From positions 1 through 5,936 of the forward strand of contig DAOWGJ010000029.1 of NCBI GenBank assembly GCA_030637505.1: DNA of 5,936 nucleotides, given 5' to 3'. A program made the translations under genes and the position numbers. This stretch comes from Holophagae bacterium. GTDB lineage: Bacteria; Acidobacteriota; Thermoanaerobaculia; Thermoanaerobaculales; Sulfomarinibacteraceae. The notes under the pieces are model-generated. The model had not been told where the DNA came from. It searched no databases and saw only the letters and a list, made by a program, of their open reading frames with translations. The first letter of the stretch is position 1; every line of letters begins with the position of its first letter. This document shows positions 1-5,183 of this stretch, piece by piece.

Positions 1-6
1 GCTACC

Positions 7-50
7 CGCTTCGCGAGCCCGAACCTTCAGTTCGGCAGGCCTTCGGCCTG
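7..50. repeat. tandem short hairpins downstream of lon
   Basis: Three inverted repeats follow each other: CGC/GCG around TTC (7-15), CCGAAC/GTTCGG around CTTCA (19-24 with 30-35), and CAGGCC/GGCCTG around TTC (36-41 with 45-50). No reading frame here has gene-like features. The style matches the hairpins beyond the 3' end of the Nif3-type gene at 5124-5172. They could be intergenic repeat elements, transcript-end stabilisers, or both. The pairing is seen directly; the role is inferred. Confidence 0.5.
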
Positions 51-60
51 GCGTCGGTTC

Positions 61-74
61 CTAGTTTCCAGTTT
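61..74. repeat. two tandem heptamers, C(T/C)AGTTT
   Basis: CTAGTTT (61-67) is followed directly by CCAGTTT (68-74) and then C. Two units are weak evidence alone. A second heptamer array of different sequence sits at 4865-4887 in the other intergenic region, which makes a shared kind of intergenic repeat plausible. Confidence 0.3.
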
Positions 75-83
75 CGGCTCTTG

Positions 84-115
84 CCCGTGATTCTCACGGG
101 TGAGGCCTTCCTCAC
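84..115 (-). terminator. hairpin pair at the 3' end of lon, possible terminator
   Basis: Two perfect stems abut. CCCGTGA/TCACGGG with a TTC loop lies at 84-100, and GTGAGG/CCTCAC with a four-base loop lies at 100-115, over the lon stop codon (112-114). Read in the lon direction, the 84-100 stem begins 11 bases after the stop. No run of T follows on the lon strand, so it is not a canonical intrinsic terminator. It may work with Rho or protect the 3' end of the message. Confidence 0.4.
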
Positions 116-2529
116 TCAAACTTCAACCGACCGTCGACGAGTTTCGCGCCCCTCAGCGTGTGGGCCAGCGCCTCTCCCAGGTGTTCGACCAGGTGGATCT
201 CCAACTCGGACCGGACGGTATCGGGAAGGTCCTCCAAATCGGCTTCGTTCTTGGCAGGAATGATGATCGTCGAGATGCCGGCGCGGACCGCGCCGAGGAC
301 CTTCTCTTTGAGGCCGCCGATCGGCAGCACGCGGCCTGCCAGGGTGATCTCGCCTGTCATGGCCACGTCGTTTCGCGCGGGGCGTCCGCTCAAGGCCGAC
401 ACCAGGGCCGTCGCCATCGTGACGCCGGCAGACGGCCCGTCCTTGGGGATAGCGCCGGCGGGCACATGGATGTGCACGTCCTGCTTGAAGGCATCGGAGG
501 GGATTGCCATTTCCTCGGCGTGGGCCTTGGCGTATGTCCAGGCGGCTCGGGCCGACTCCTTCATCACATCGCCCAATTGTCCCGTCAGGACCAACTCGCC
601 CTTGCCCGGCATCGGGGAGGCCTCGACGAACATGATGTCGCCCCCGACCGGCGTGTAAAACATGCCGGTGACTACGCCGATCTGATCGGTTTCGGCCGCG
701 TGTTCCGGGTGGACCTTGGGCCGCCCGAGTAATTCCTGGATCTGGTCCTTGTTGACGTCAACCTTCAGTGTCAGTCCGGCGGCGATCTTCCGGGCGACCT
801 TGCGGCCCAGCCGTCCGATCTCTCGCTCCAGCTGCCGTACTCCGCTTTCCCGGGTATGTCTGGAGATGATCTCCTTGACCGCATCATCGGCAAAACAGAT
901 CTGTTCATCGCTCAGACCGGTCTGGCGAATCTGACGTGGGGTCAGAAAGCGCCGAGCGATCTCCAGCTTCTCCGCTTCGGTGTAGCCGGCGAAGTCGACG
1001 ACCTCCATCCGGTCCTGCAGTGGCCCTGGGATATTCTGAAGATAGTTGGCGGTGCAGATGAACTGGACCTCGGACAGGTCGAAGGGTACACCCAGGTAAT
1101 GATCGACGAAGGTGTCATTCTGCGCGGGGTCGAGGACCTCGAGCAGGGCTGAGCTGGGGTCACCCTGGTGGCCCATGCCCAGTTTGTCGACCTCGTCCAG
1201 CAGGAAAACCGGGTTGAGCGTGCCGGCTTGTTTCATTCCCTGGATGATTCGGCCAGGCATCGCACCGACGTAGGTGCGGCGATGGCCCCTGATGTCGGCT
1301 TCGTCGCGGACGCCGCCCAGGGAGATTCGGACATATTCCCGGCCCATGGCGCGGGCGATGGACTTTGCCACCGAGGTCTTGCCGACGCCTGGGGGGCCGA
1401 CGAAGAGCAGGATCGGATTTCGATCGGGTTCGGCGGCGGCCGTCGTTGGGGTCGAGGGATCGGTCTCCTCGGTTTGGGACCCCTCGGGAGTCTGATCCCG
1501 CCTGAGGCGCATGATGCGCACGGCCAGAAACTCCAGGATGCGGTCCTTGACGTCGCCGAGGGCGTAGTGGTCCTCTTCGAGGATGTCCGAGGCGGCCTCC
1601 ATGTCCAGGCGTTCCTCACTCCTCTCAAGCCACGGTAGCTCGCAGACGGTCTCCAAGTAGGTGCGGATGACCTGGGCTTCCATGCCTTCGGGGCCCATTC
1701 TTTCCAGGCGCCCCATCTCCCGGTCGACCTCTTTTCGGGCCACGTCGGGCAGCTCCAACCCAGCCAGCCGTTCCTTGAGTTCGTCCAGATCCTCCCGGCC
1801 GGAGTCGTCGCCCAGCTCTTTTTGAATGGTCTTCAATTGTTGCCGCAGGTACATCTCGCGTTGGCGGTCGCCCAGTTCTTCCTGGACCTGGCTCTTGATG
1901 TCTTCCTGCGCATCGAGGACTGAAATCTGTCGATGAATGAAAACCAAAACCTGGCGCATGCGGTCTTCAACGTCCAGGGTTTCCAGGAGGACCTGTGCCT
2001 CGGAGGCCTTGAGATCGAGGTGGCCCGCGACGAGGTCTGTCAGACGGCCAGGGTCCGTGTTTTCGGCGAGGAACTGTTCGACGGCTTCTTTTGGGAGCCC
2101 AGCTCGGTGACCCAATTCGGCGGCCCGTTCTCGGGTCTCTCGATAGAGAGCGAGGAATGACGGTGCTCCTGGGTCGAGTGGTGGGATTTCGTCGGTCTGT
2201 TCGCACGTGGCGACCAGGTAGCCGCCCTCTGCCTCAAATCGAGTGACCGACCCTCTGGCATCACCCGTCAACAGGAGGCGCATCCCGGCCGGTCCCCTTT
2301 GAATCGGGCCGATTGTGGCGACAGTACCGACCCTGTAGAGAAGTTCCGGCGAAGCGTCGTCAAGGTTTTCCCGTTGCGCTACAACGAAGATGCGCTTCTG
2401 GTCCCTTTTGAGGGCGGCCTCAATCGCGTGGAGGGTCCCCGGGCGGCCGGCTGCAATCGGCGACGTCACGCCGGGGAAGAGGACCGCTTCGCGGAGTGGG
2501 ATGACAGGTAGCGTGATCAGCTGGGACAT
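112..2529 (-). CDS. lon: ATP-dependent endopeptidase Lon (LonA type)
   Basis: Lon is a cytoplasmic hexameric AAA+ serine protease that unfolds and degrades damaged and regulatory proteins. All domains are present in 805 residues, slightly longer than E. coli Lon (784). The N-terminal substrate-binding domain (about 5-200) opens with the typical LPVIPLREAVLFPG. A helical coiled region follows (about 205-300, with QREMYLRQQLKTIQKELG). The AAA+ module has Walker A GPPGVGKT (378-385) and Walker B FLLDE (442-446). The C-terminal protease domain has Ser700 in PKDGPSAG and Lys743 in GGLKEK, 43 residues apart as in E. coli (679/722). The ATG start is preceded by GAGGAG at 8-base spacing. One oddity is a Thr/Glu/Pro/Ala-rich insertion (about 345-370) just before Walker A. 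The gene is divergent from the phosphatase gene and may be heat-shock controlled (see 2550-2570). The identification is certain. Confidence 0.98.
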   Translation of the reverse strand: MSQLITLPVIPLREAVLFPGVTSPIAAGRPGTLHAIEAALKRDQKRIFVVAQRENLDDASPELLYRVGTVATIGPIQRGPAGMRLLLTGDARGSVTRFEAEGGYLVATCEQTDEIPPLDPGAPSFLALYRETRERAAELGHRAGLPKEAVEQFLAENTDPGRLTDLVAGHLDLKASEAQVLLETLDVEDRMRQVLVFIHRQISVLDAQEDIKSQVQEELGDRQREMYLRQQLKTIQKELGDDSGREDLDELKERLAGLELPDVARKEVDREMGRLERMGPEGMEAQVIRTYLETVCELPWLERSEERLDMEAASDILEEDHYALGDVKDRILEFLAVRIMRLRRDQTPEGSQTEETDPSTPTTAAAEPDRNPILLFVGPPGVGKTSVAKSIARAMGREYVRISLGGVRDEADIRGHRRTYVGAMPGRIIQGMKQAGTLNPVFLLDEVDKLGMGHQGDPSSALLEVLDPAQNDTFVDHYLGVPFDLSEVQFICTANYLQNIPGPLQDRMEVVDFAGYTEAEKLEIARRFLTPRQIRQTGLSDEQICFADDAVKEIISRHTRESGVRQLEREIGRLGRKVARKIAAGLTLKVDVNKDQIQELLGRPKVHPEHAAETDQIGVVTGMFYTPVGGDIMFVEASPMPGKGELVLTGQLGDVMKESARAAWTYAKAHAEEMAIPSDAFKQDVHIHVPAGAIPKDGPSAGVTMATALVSALSGRPARNDVAMTGEITLAGRVLPIGGLKEKVLGAVRAGISTIIIPAKNEADLEDLPDTVRSELEIHLVEHLGEALAHTLRGAKLVDGRLKFE

Positions 2530-2537
2530 GTAGAAAA

Positions 2538-2543
2538 CTCCTC
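2538..2543 (-). promoter_or_regulatory. ribosome-binding site of lon
   Basis: GAGGAG on the minus strand lies 8 bases upstream of the ATG at 2529 and fixes the start of lon. It is the last part of CTTGAGGAG (2546 to 2538), whose perfect complement lies at 2605 to 2597 in the same leader. It also directly follows the 3' arm of the palindrome at 2547-2573. Confidence 0.85.
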
Positions 2544-2546
2544 AAG

Positions 2547-2573
2547 AGACCTGAGCGAGAATCACTCAGGTCT
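2547..2573. promoter_or_regulatory. perfect 9-N9-9 palindrome upstream of lon, HAIR-like operator
   Basis: AGACCTGAG (2547-2555) and CTCAGGTCT (2565-2573) are perfect inverted arms around a nine-base centre. The inner part, read as CCTGAGC-N7-ACTCAGG (2550-2570), agrees at 11 of 14 positions with the HspR operator HAIR, CTTGAGT-N7-ACTCAAG as recalled. It lies about 20 bases upstream of the lon start, on the promoter side. HspR/HAIR control of lon is known in actinomycetes. In RNA the same bases form a 9-bp hairpin next to the ribosome-binding site, so a post-transcriptional role is the alternative. Confidence 0.55.
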
Positions 2574-2635
2574 TCGTAAATCTTAACACAAAGATGCTTG
2601 AGGAGATTCCCGGCCATCTCCTGTATCCTCCCGGG

Positions 2636-4090
2636 ATGAAACGACTGGGTTGGGTCTTTGTTGCTGTGATCTGTGGTGCTTCATGGGGGCATGTCTGGGG
2701 AGTCGAACTGGCCAAAATCGTCCGGGGCCCCATCTTGGGGAGTCCTTCTCCGTCCTCGGTAGCCGTGTGGCTGCAGGCTTCGTTACCGAGGACCATCAGG
2801 GTCACGGCAGTCGAGATCGATTCGCCCGGTGCGGAGATCCAGTCGCCATGGGTGGGTTTGGAATCGGAGGCGCGGCTGATGACCACCGTCGTGCTTGAGG
2901 GGCTCGAGCCGGGGAAACGCTATTGGTACCAGGTCGAAACGGTAGACGGTACGATGTGGGAGCACGAAGATGCGGTATTTCGTACTCCGCCGCCTTACGG
3001 AGTTCCGACGCGCGTCACCATGGCCGCGGGCAGCGGCGCGAATCATTGGGCTCGCTTCAAGCCCGATATCTGGTCGGCGATCGCCGACGCCGGTCCGGAT
3101 CTCTTCCTGGGCCTTGGGGACACGCCATACGCCGACGGCCTGCTCTGGGTGGAGGACGACCTCTGGAAGGAGGCGCGGGAGAGGTACGAGGCCTCTCCGA
3201 GTGAGGAAGGCCGGCGCATGTTGGAGGACCTCGGTCGCCAATACCGCCGACGGGCCGCCGAGGCCCTGCCTTTATCCTACGAGAGCTTCCGCGAGACTCG
3301 AAAATTCGACGAGATGGCCCGCAAGAGTTTCTGGGTTGCCACATGGGACGATCACGATACAGGTATGGACAATGGCGACCGGGACAATCCCGTTCTTGAA
3401 CAGGCCCGCGATTGGTTCAAGGCGTTCACCCCAAACCCCTCCTTCGGAGCCGATGGCGAGGGCGTGTACTGGGCTCAGCAGTGGGGTGATGTCGACATTA
3501 TCTTGCTGGACGACCAGACGTGGCGGACCCCAACGGCAGTCGCGTTGGCTGAACCAGAGTCGGCAACGATGCTCGGAGATCGGCAGTTCGACTGGCTTGT
3601 CGATCGGTTGGCCGGGTCCGAGGCGGTCTTCAAGATCGTCGTCAATGGCTCTCCATTCAACGACTTTTCGCGCAAGAGTGATGCGTGGGACAGTTACCCG
3701 GTCGAGCGAAAGCGGTTGATCGACGCCATCGTCCGACATCGTATTGCCGGTGTCGTGTTGCTGTCCGGCGATATCCATCGCAGTGAATTCCATCGTTTGC
3801 CGTGGCTGGAGGATCGCGGTGGATACCCACTCTTTGAGCTGGTTGCCAGCCCGCTCTTTCAACGGGGGAGGGGCTGCGGGATTGAAGTCCCCAATCGCCT
3901 GTTCTGCGCCGGGGACCCCGAAAAATCGATCCTCGAATTCTTCGCATGGATCGAGATTGATACCACCCTGGATGACCCGCTGTTGAAACTCCAGGTCAGG
4001 GATCATCATGGAGAGGTCCTGCTTGATCGAAGACTCCGGGCGTCCGAGTTGCAGTGGCCAACGGTTTCACAGCCGGAGCTGATCCAATGA
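2636..4090 (+). CDS. exported PhoD-like metallophosphatase
   Basis: This is a predicted secreted alkaline phosphatase D/phosphodiesterase-type metalloenzyme of 484 residues. A Sec-type signal peptide spans about 1-22 (MKR, then a hydrophobic stretch, possible cut after VWG); no twin arginine is present. An N-terminal beta-sandwich domain (about 28-118) contains LEPGKRYWYQVE. The metallophosphatase domain shows GLGDTPYAD (159-167), TWDDHD (236-241), LLDDQTWR (290-297), LGDRQFDWL (313-321) and LLSGDIH (375-381), matching the PhoD order of GDYIYAD, WDDH, LD..R and SGDvH. The Cys usual near the start of this domain is replaced (GSG at 132-134). An in-frame ATG at 2594 would put 14 residues before the signal peptide, so 2636 is preferred; neither has a good ribosome-binding site. 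It overlaps the following membrane-protein gene by ATGA. The family is firm, the substrate unknown. Confidence 0.88.
   Translation: MKRLGWVFVAVICGASWGHVWGVELAKIVRGPILGSPSPSSVAVWLQASLPRTIRVTAVEIDSPGAEIQSPWVGLESEARLMTTVVLEGLEPGKRYWYQVETVDGTMWEHEDAVFRTPPPYGVPTRVTMAAGSGANHWARFKPDIWSAIADAGPDLFLGLGDTPYADGLLWVEDDLWKEARERYEASPSEEGRRMLEDLGRQYRRRAAEALPLSYESFRETRKFDEMARKSFWVATWDDHDTGMDNGDRDNPVLEQARDWFKAFTPNPSFGADGEGVYWAQQWGDVDIILLDDQTWRTPTAVALAEPESATMLGDRQFDWLVDRLAGSEAVFKIVVNGSPFNDFSRKSDAWDSYPVERKRLIDAIVRHRIAGVVLLSGDIHRSEFHRLPWLEDRGGYPLFELVASPLFQRGRGCGIEVPNRLFCAGDPEKSILEFFAWIEIDTTLDDPLLKLQVRDHHGEVLLDRRLRASELQWPTVSQPELIQ
4087..4090 (+). other. ATGA stop/start overlap between phosphatase and pseudo-rhomboid
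   Basis: The start codon of the membrane-protein gene (4087-4089) shares bases with the TGA stop of the phosphatase gene (4088-4090). GGAG near 4075 lies 8 bases upstream inside the phosphatase reading frame. This arrangement normally couples translation of the second gene to termination of the first. Confidence 0.85.
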
Positions 4091-4863
4091 GAGTATCGCG
4101 CGACCCCTGGGACCGGGGCGGCCAAGGTGGGACCTTCGGCCTGGCCGGGGGACCTCCGCCTCAGGATATTTTGATTCTGCTGGCCGTCGTTTTCGGAACC
4201 TTCGTCCTTCAGTTCTTCCAAGCGACGGCCGTCATTCCGGCCATTTTTCGGCTGGGCCCGCTCGTTTTTCGCGGCGCGCTGTGGCAGGTGGTTACCTATG
4301 CCTTCATAGGTTTTGGGCCACCGTCGCTATGGTTCCTTCTCTCGCTGCTGATCCTCTTCTGGTTTGGCCGTGACGTCTTCGTCAAATTGGGGCGGAAGAA
4401 CTTCTGGTCGCTGTTGGTCCAGGTGGTGACTGCGGCCGGTATTGCTGCGGCCCTGGTCAGAGGGGCGGGTATGCTGAGCGGCACCGCTTCGCCGAACGCC
4501 TTCGTACTGATGCAGGGCCAGTACATGCTGATCACCGTCATGATTGCCGCATTTGCCACCCTGTACGGCCAGGCGACCATCCTCCTGTTCTTCGTCCTTC
4601 CGATCAAGGCTCGCTGGTTTTTGGCCCTCGAGGTTCTCTTCGCTTTCATGGGATTCTTGAGCACAAAGGACTTCGCCGGGTTCGTCGGCCTGTGCGTGGC
4701 TGTTGCACTGACCTGGGCTCTGCTCCAACCCGGAGGTGTGCAAAGGGCGTTGAGAAACCTCCAGTTACGTATTCGAAGGCGGGTGACCGAGATCAAGCTG
4801 GCCCGGCTCAAACGGAAGCGGAAGTTCAAGGTGATTGACGGCGACGGGGATTGGGTGAACTAG
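4087..4863 (+). CDS. rhomboid-fold membrane protein lacking catalytic residues (pseudo-rhomboid)
   Basis: This 258-residue protein has about six hydrophobic segments (about 27-47, 66-76, 79-95, 106-126, 145-190 as two, 196-213) and a basic C-terminal tail (220-248). The pattern ALWQVVTYAFIG, then LWFLLSLLILFWFGRD, then ILLFFVLPIKARW matches bacterial rhomboid proteins. In active rhomboids a GxSG serine precedes the ILLFF segment by about 20 residues; here that place reads GQYM (144-147). The protein contains no histidine at all, so the Ser-His dyad cannot form, and the HxxxN motif of the second segment is missing (SLWFL). The start is the ATG overlapping the phosphatase stop codon, with GGAG 8 bases upstream; an in-frame ATG at 4054 lies inside the phosphatase gene. 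Translational coupling is likely. It may bind or chaperone membrane or exported clients. The fold is fairly secure, the function unknown. Confidence 0.75.
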   Translation: MRVSRDPWDRGGQGGTFGLAGGPPPQDILILLAVVFGTFVLQFFQATAVIPAIFRLGPLVFRGALWQVVTYAFIGFGPPSLWFLLSLLILFWFGRDVFVKLGRKNFWSLLVQVVTAAGIAAALVRGAGMLSGTASPNAFVLMQGQYMLITVMIAAFATLYGQATILLFFVLPIKARWFLALEVLFAFMGFLSTKDFAGFVGLCVAVALTWALLQPGGVQRALRNLQLRIRRRVTEIKLARLKRKRKFKVIDGDGDWVN

Positions 4864-4864
4864 G

Positions 4865-4887
4865 GCTATCAGCTATCGGCTGTCAGC
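4865..4887. repeat. heptamer array GCT(A/G)TC(A/G), three units
   Basis: Three contiguous seven-base units differ only at positions 4 and 7: GCTATCA (4865-4871), GCTATCG (4872-4878), GCTGTCA (4879-4885), followed by GC. The array starts one base after the stop codon of the pseudo-rhomboid gene (4861-4863). An inverted partial copy lies at 5096-5104. Confidence 0.55.
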
Positions 4888-4897
4888 GCAGCCGTTT
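4877..4897 (+). terminator. weak candidate terminator of the phosphatase/pseudo-rhomboid unit
   Basis: CGGCTG (4877-4882) pairs with CAGCCG (4889-4894) across a six-base loop and is followed by TTT and then GAAAAAAT. The stem is short and the T run only three bases, so termination would be inefficient. It is the best candidate downstream of the stop at 4863, although it overlaps the heptamer array and could be a by-product of it. Confidence 0.3.
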
Positions 4898-4962
4898 GAA
4901 AAAATACCTAGGATGGCGGACTGGCACCAATAAACTCATTGGTCTAATTTTGAACCGGTTGT

Positions 4963-5033
4963 CGCAAAGAGCGCTAAGGGTTTTAATTTCAACACCTTCT
5001 TTGCGTTCCCTTTGCGATCTTTGCGTCTTTGCG
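4963..5033. repeat. CGCAAAG/CTTTGCG repeat cluster forming a long imperfect hairpin
   Basis: CTTTGCG occurs four times at 4999, 5010, 5019 and 5027 (starts 11, 9 and 8 apart), and the inverse CGCAAAG once at 4963, followed by the variant CGCTAAG at 4972. Bases 4963-4980 and 5008-5025 are inverted copies matching at 16 of 18 positions around a 27-base loop. Similar CGCAAAG-rich intergenic sequence is, from memory, common in many environmental bacteria and often gives spurious small proteins with an LCxLCVFAV-like stretch. Its function is not known to me. Confidence 0.65.
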
Positions 5034-5123
5034 GTTCATTTTTCTTCTTGTTCTGGCTGCAATAATGTCGTTTTTTCAATTTTGCAAGTGCCTCAGCTGA
5101 CAGCTTTCCTATTTGCCCACGCT

Positions 5124-5182
5124 GGTCGCTTCGCGACCTCCCCGGCTTCGCCGTGGTCGCCCTTCGGGCGACGCGCGAGGTC
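5124..5182. repeat. three tandem TTC-loop hairpins in an outer stem, 3' of the Nif3-type gene
   Basis: Perfect stems with a TTC loop lie at 5124-5138 (GGTCGC/GCGACC), 5143-5153 (CGGC/GCCG) and 5156-5172 (GTCGCCC/GGGCGAC). An outer stem GACCTC (5135-5140) with GAGGTC (5177-5182) encloses the last two and excludes the first when formed. On the minus strand the loops read GAA, giving GCGAAGC-type mini-hairpins, which are unusually stable. The outer stem begins one base after the Nif3-type stop codon. It may end or protect that message; there is no T run. Confidence 0.5.
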
Positions 5183-5183
5183 C

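Larger units (their letters stand above)
2538..2605 (-). promoter_or_regulatory. outer inverted repeat that could mask the lon ribosome-binding site
   Basis: On the lon strand, CTCCTCAAG (2605 to 2597) is the exact complement of CTTGAGGAG (2546 to 2538), which contains the ribosome-binding site. The repeat encloses a 5-bp AT-rich stem (2580-2584 with 2591-2595) and the 9-bp palindrome, whose 3' arm directly adjoins the outer stem. A transcript starting upstream of 2605 could fold into a three-way junction with the ribosome-binding site paired. I see no convincing sigma-70 promoter here, so the transcription start is unknown. Confidence 0.35.
4864..5107. repeat. intergenic repeat island between converging genes, MITE-like
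   Basis: No gene is supported here. The stretch is visibly richer in A and T than the coding DNA around it, at least from 4895 to 5090. Its left edge is an array of three heptamers (4865-4885: GCTATCA, GCTATCG, GCTGTCA, then GC). Its right edge carries the same core inverted, GCTGACAGC at 5096-5104 against GCTGTCAGC at 4879-4887. A long hairpin of CGCAAAG-type repeats lies between. The inverted edges and composition suggest an inserted non-coding element, but no target-site duplication was identified. Confidence 0.45.

Noticed and set aside
100..732. Rightward open frame of 210 codons over the lon 3' half
   Set aside because: It is antisense to the conserved Lon protease domain, with no ribosome-binding site or family resemblance.
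2580..2588. Sigma-70 promoters for lon (TAAGAT) or the phosphatase (TTAACA)
   Set aside because: Each hexamer lacks a partner at 16-18 bases, so neither is supportable as a promoter.
2636..2701. Lipoprotein signal at Cys13 of the phosphatase (VAVICGAS)
   Set aside because: The residue before Cys is Ile, not the small residue a lipobox needs, and the cysteine is too close to the start; an ordinary Sec signal peptide fits better.
3272..4009. Leftward open frame of 245 codons inside the phosphatase gene
   Set aside because: It lies wholly antisense to a gene with intact PhoD motifs and shows no recognisable domain; long antisense frames are expected in GC-rich DNA.
4838..4860. Calcium-binding loop in the pseudo-rhomboid tail (DGDGD)
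   Set aside because: The Asp-rich stretch is at the very C-terminus without flanking helices or the full loop pattern, so a binding site is not supported.
4999..5033. CRISPR-like array
   Set aside because: The repeat unit is only seven bases and the gaps are 1-4 bases, with no spacer-sized intervals and no cas genes.
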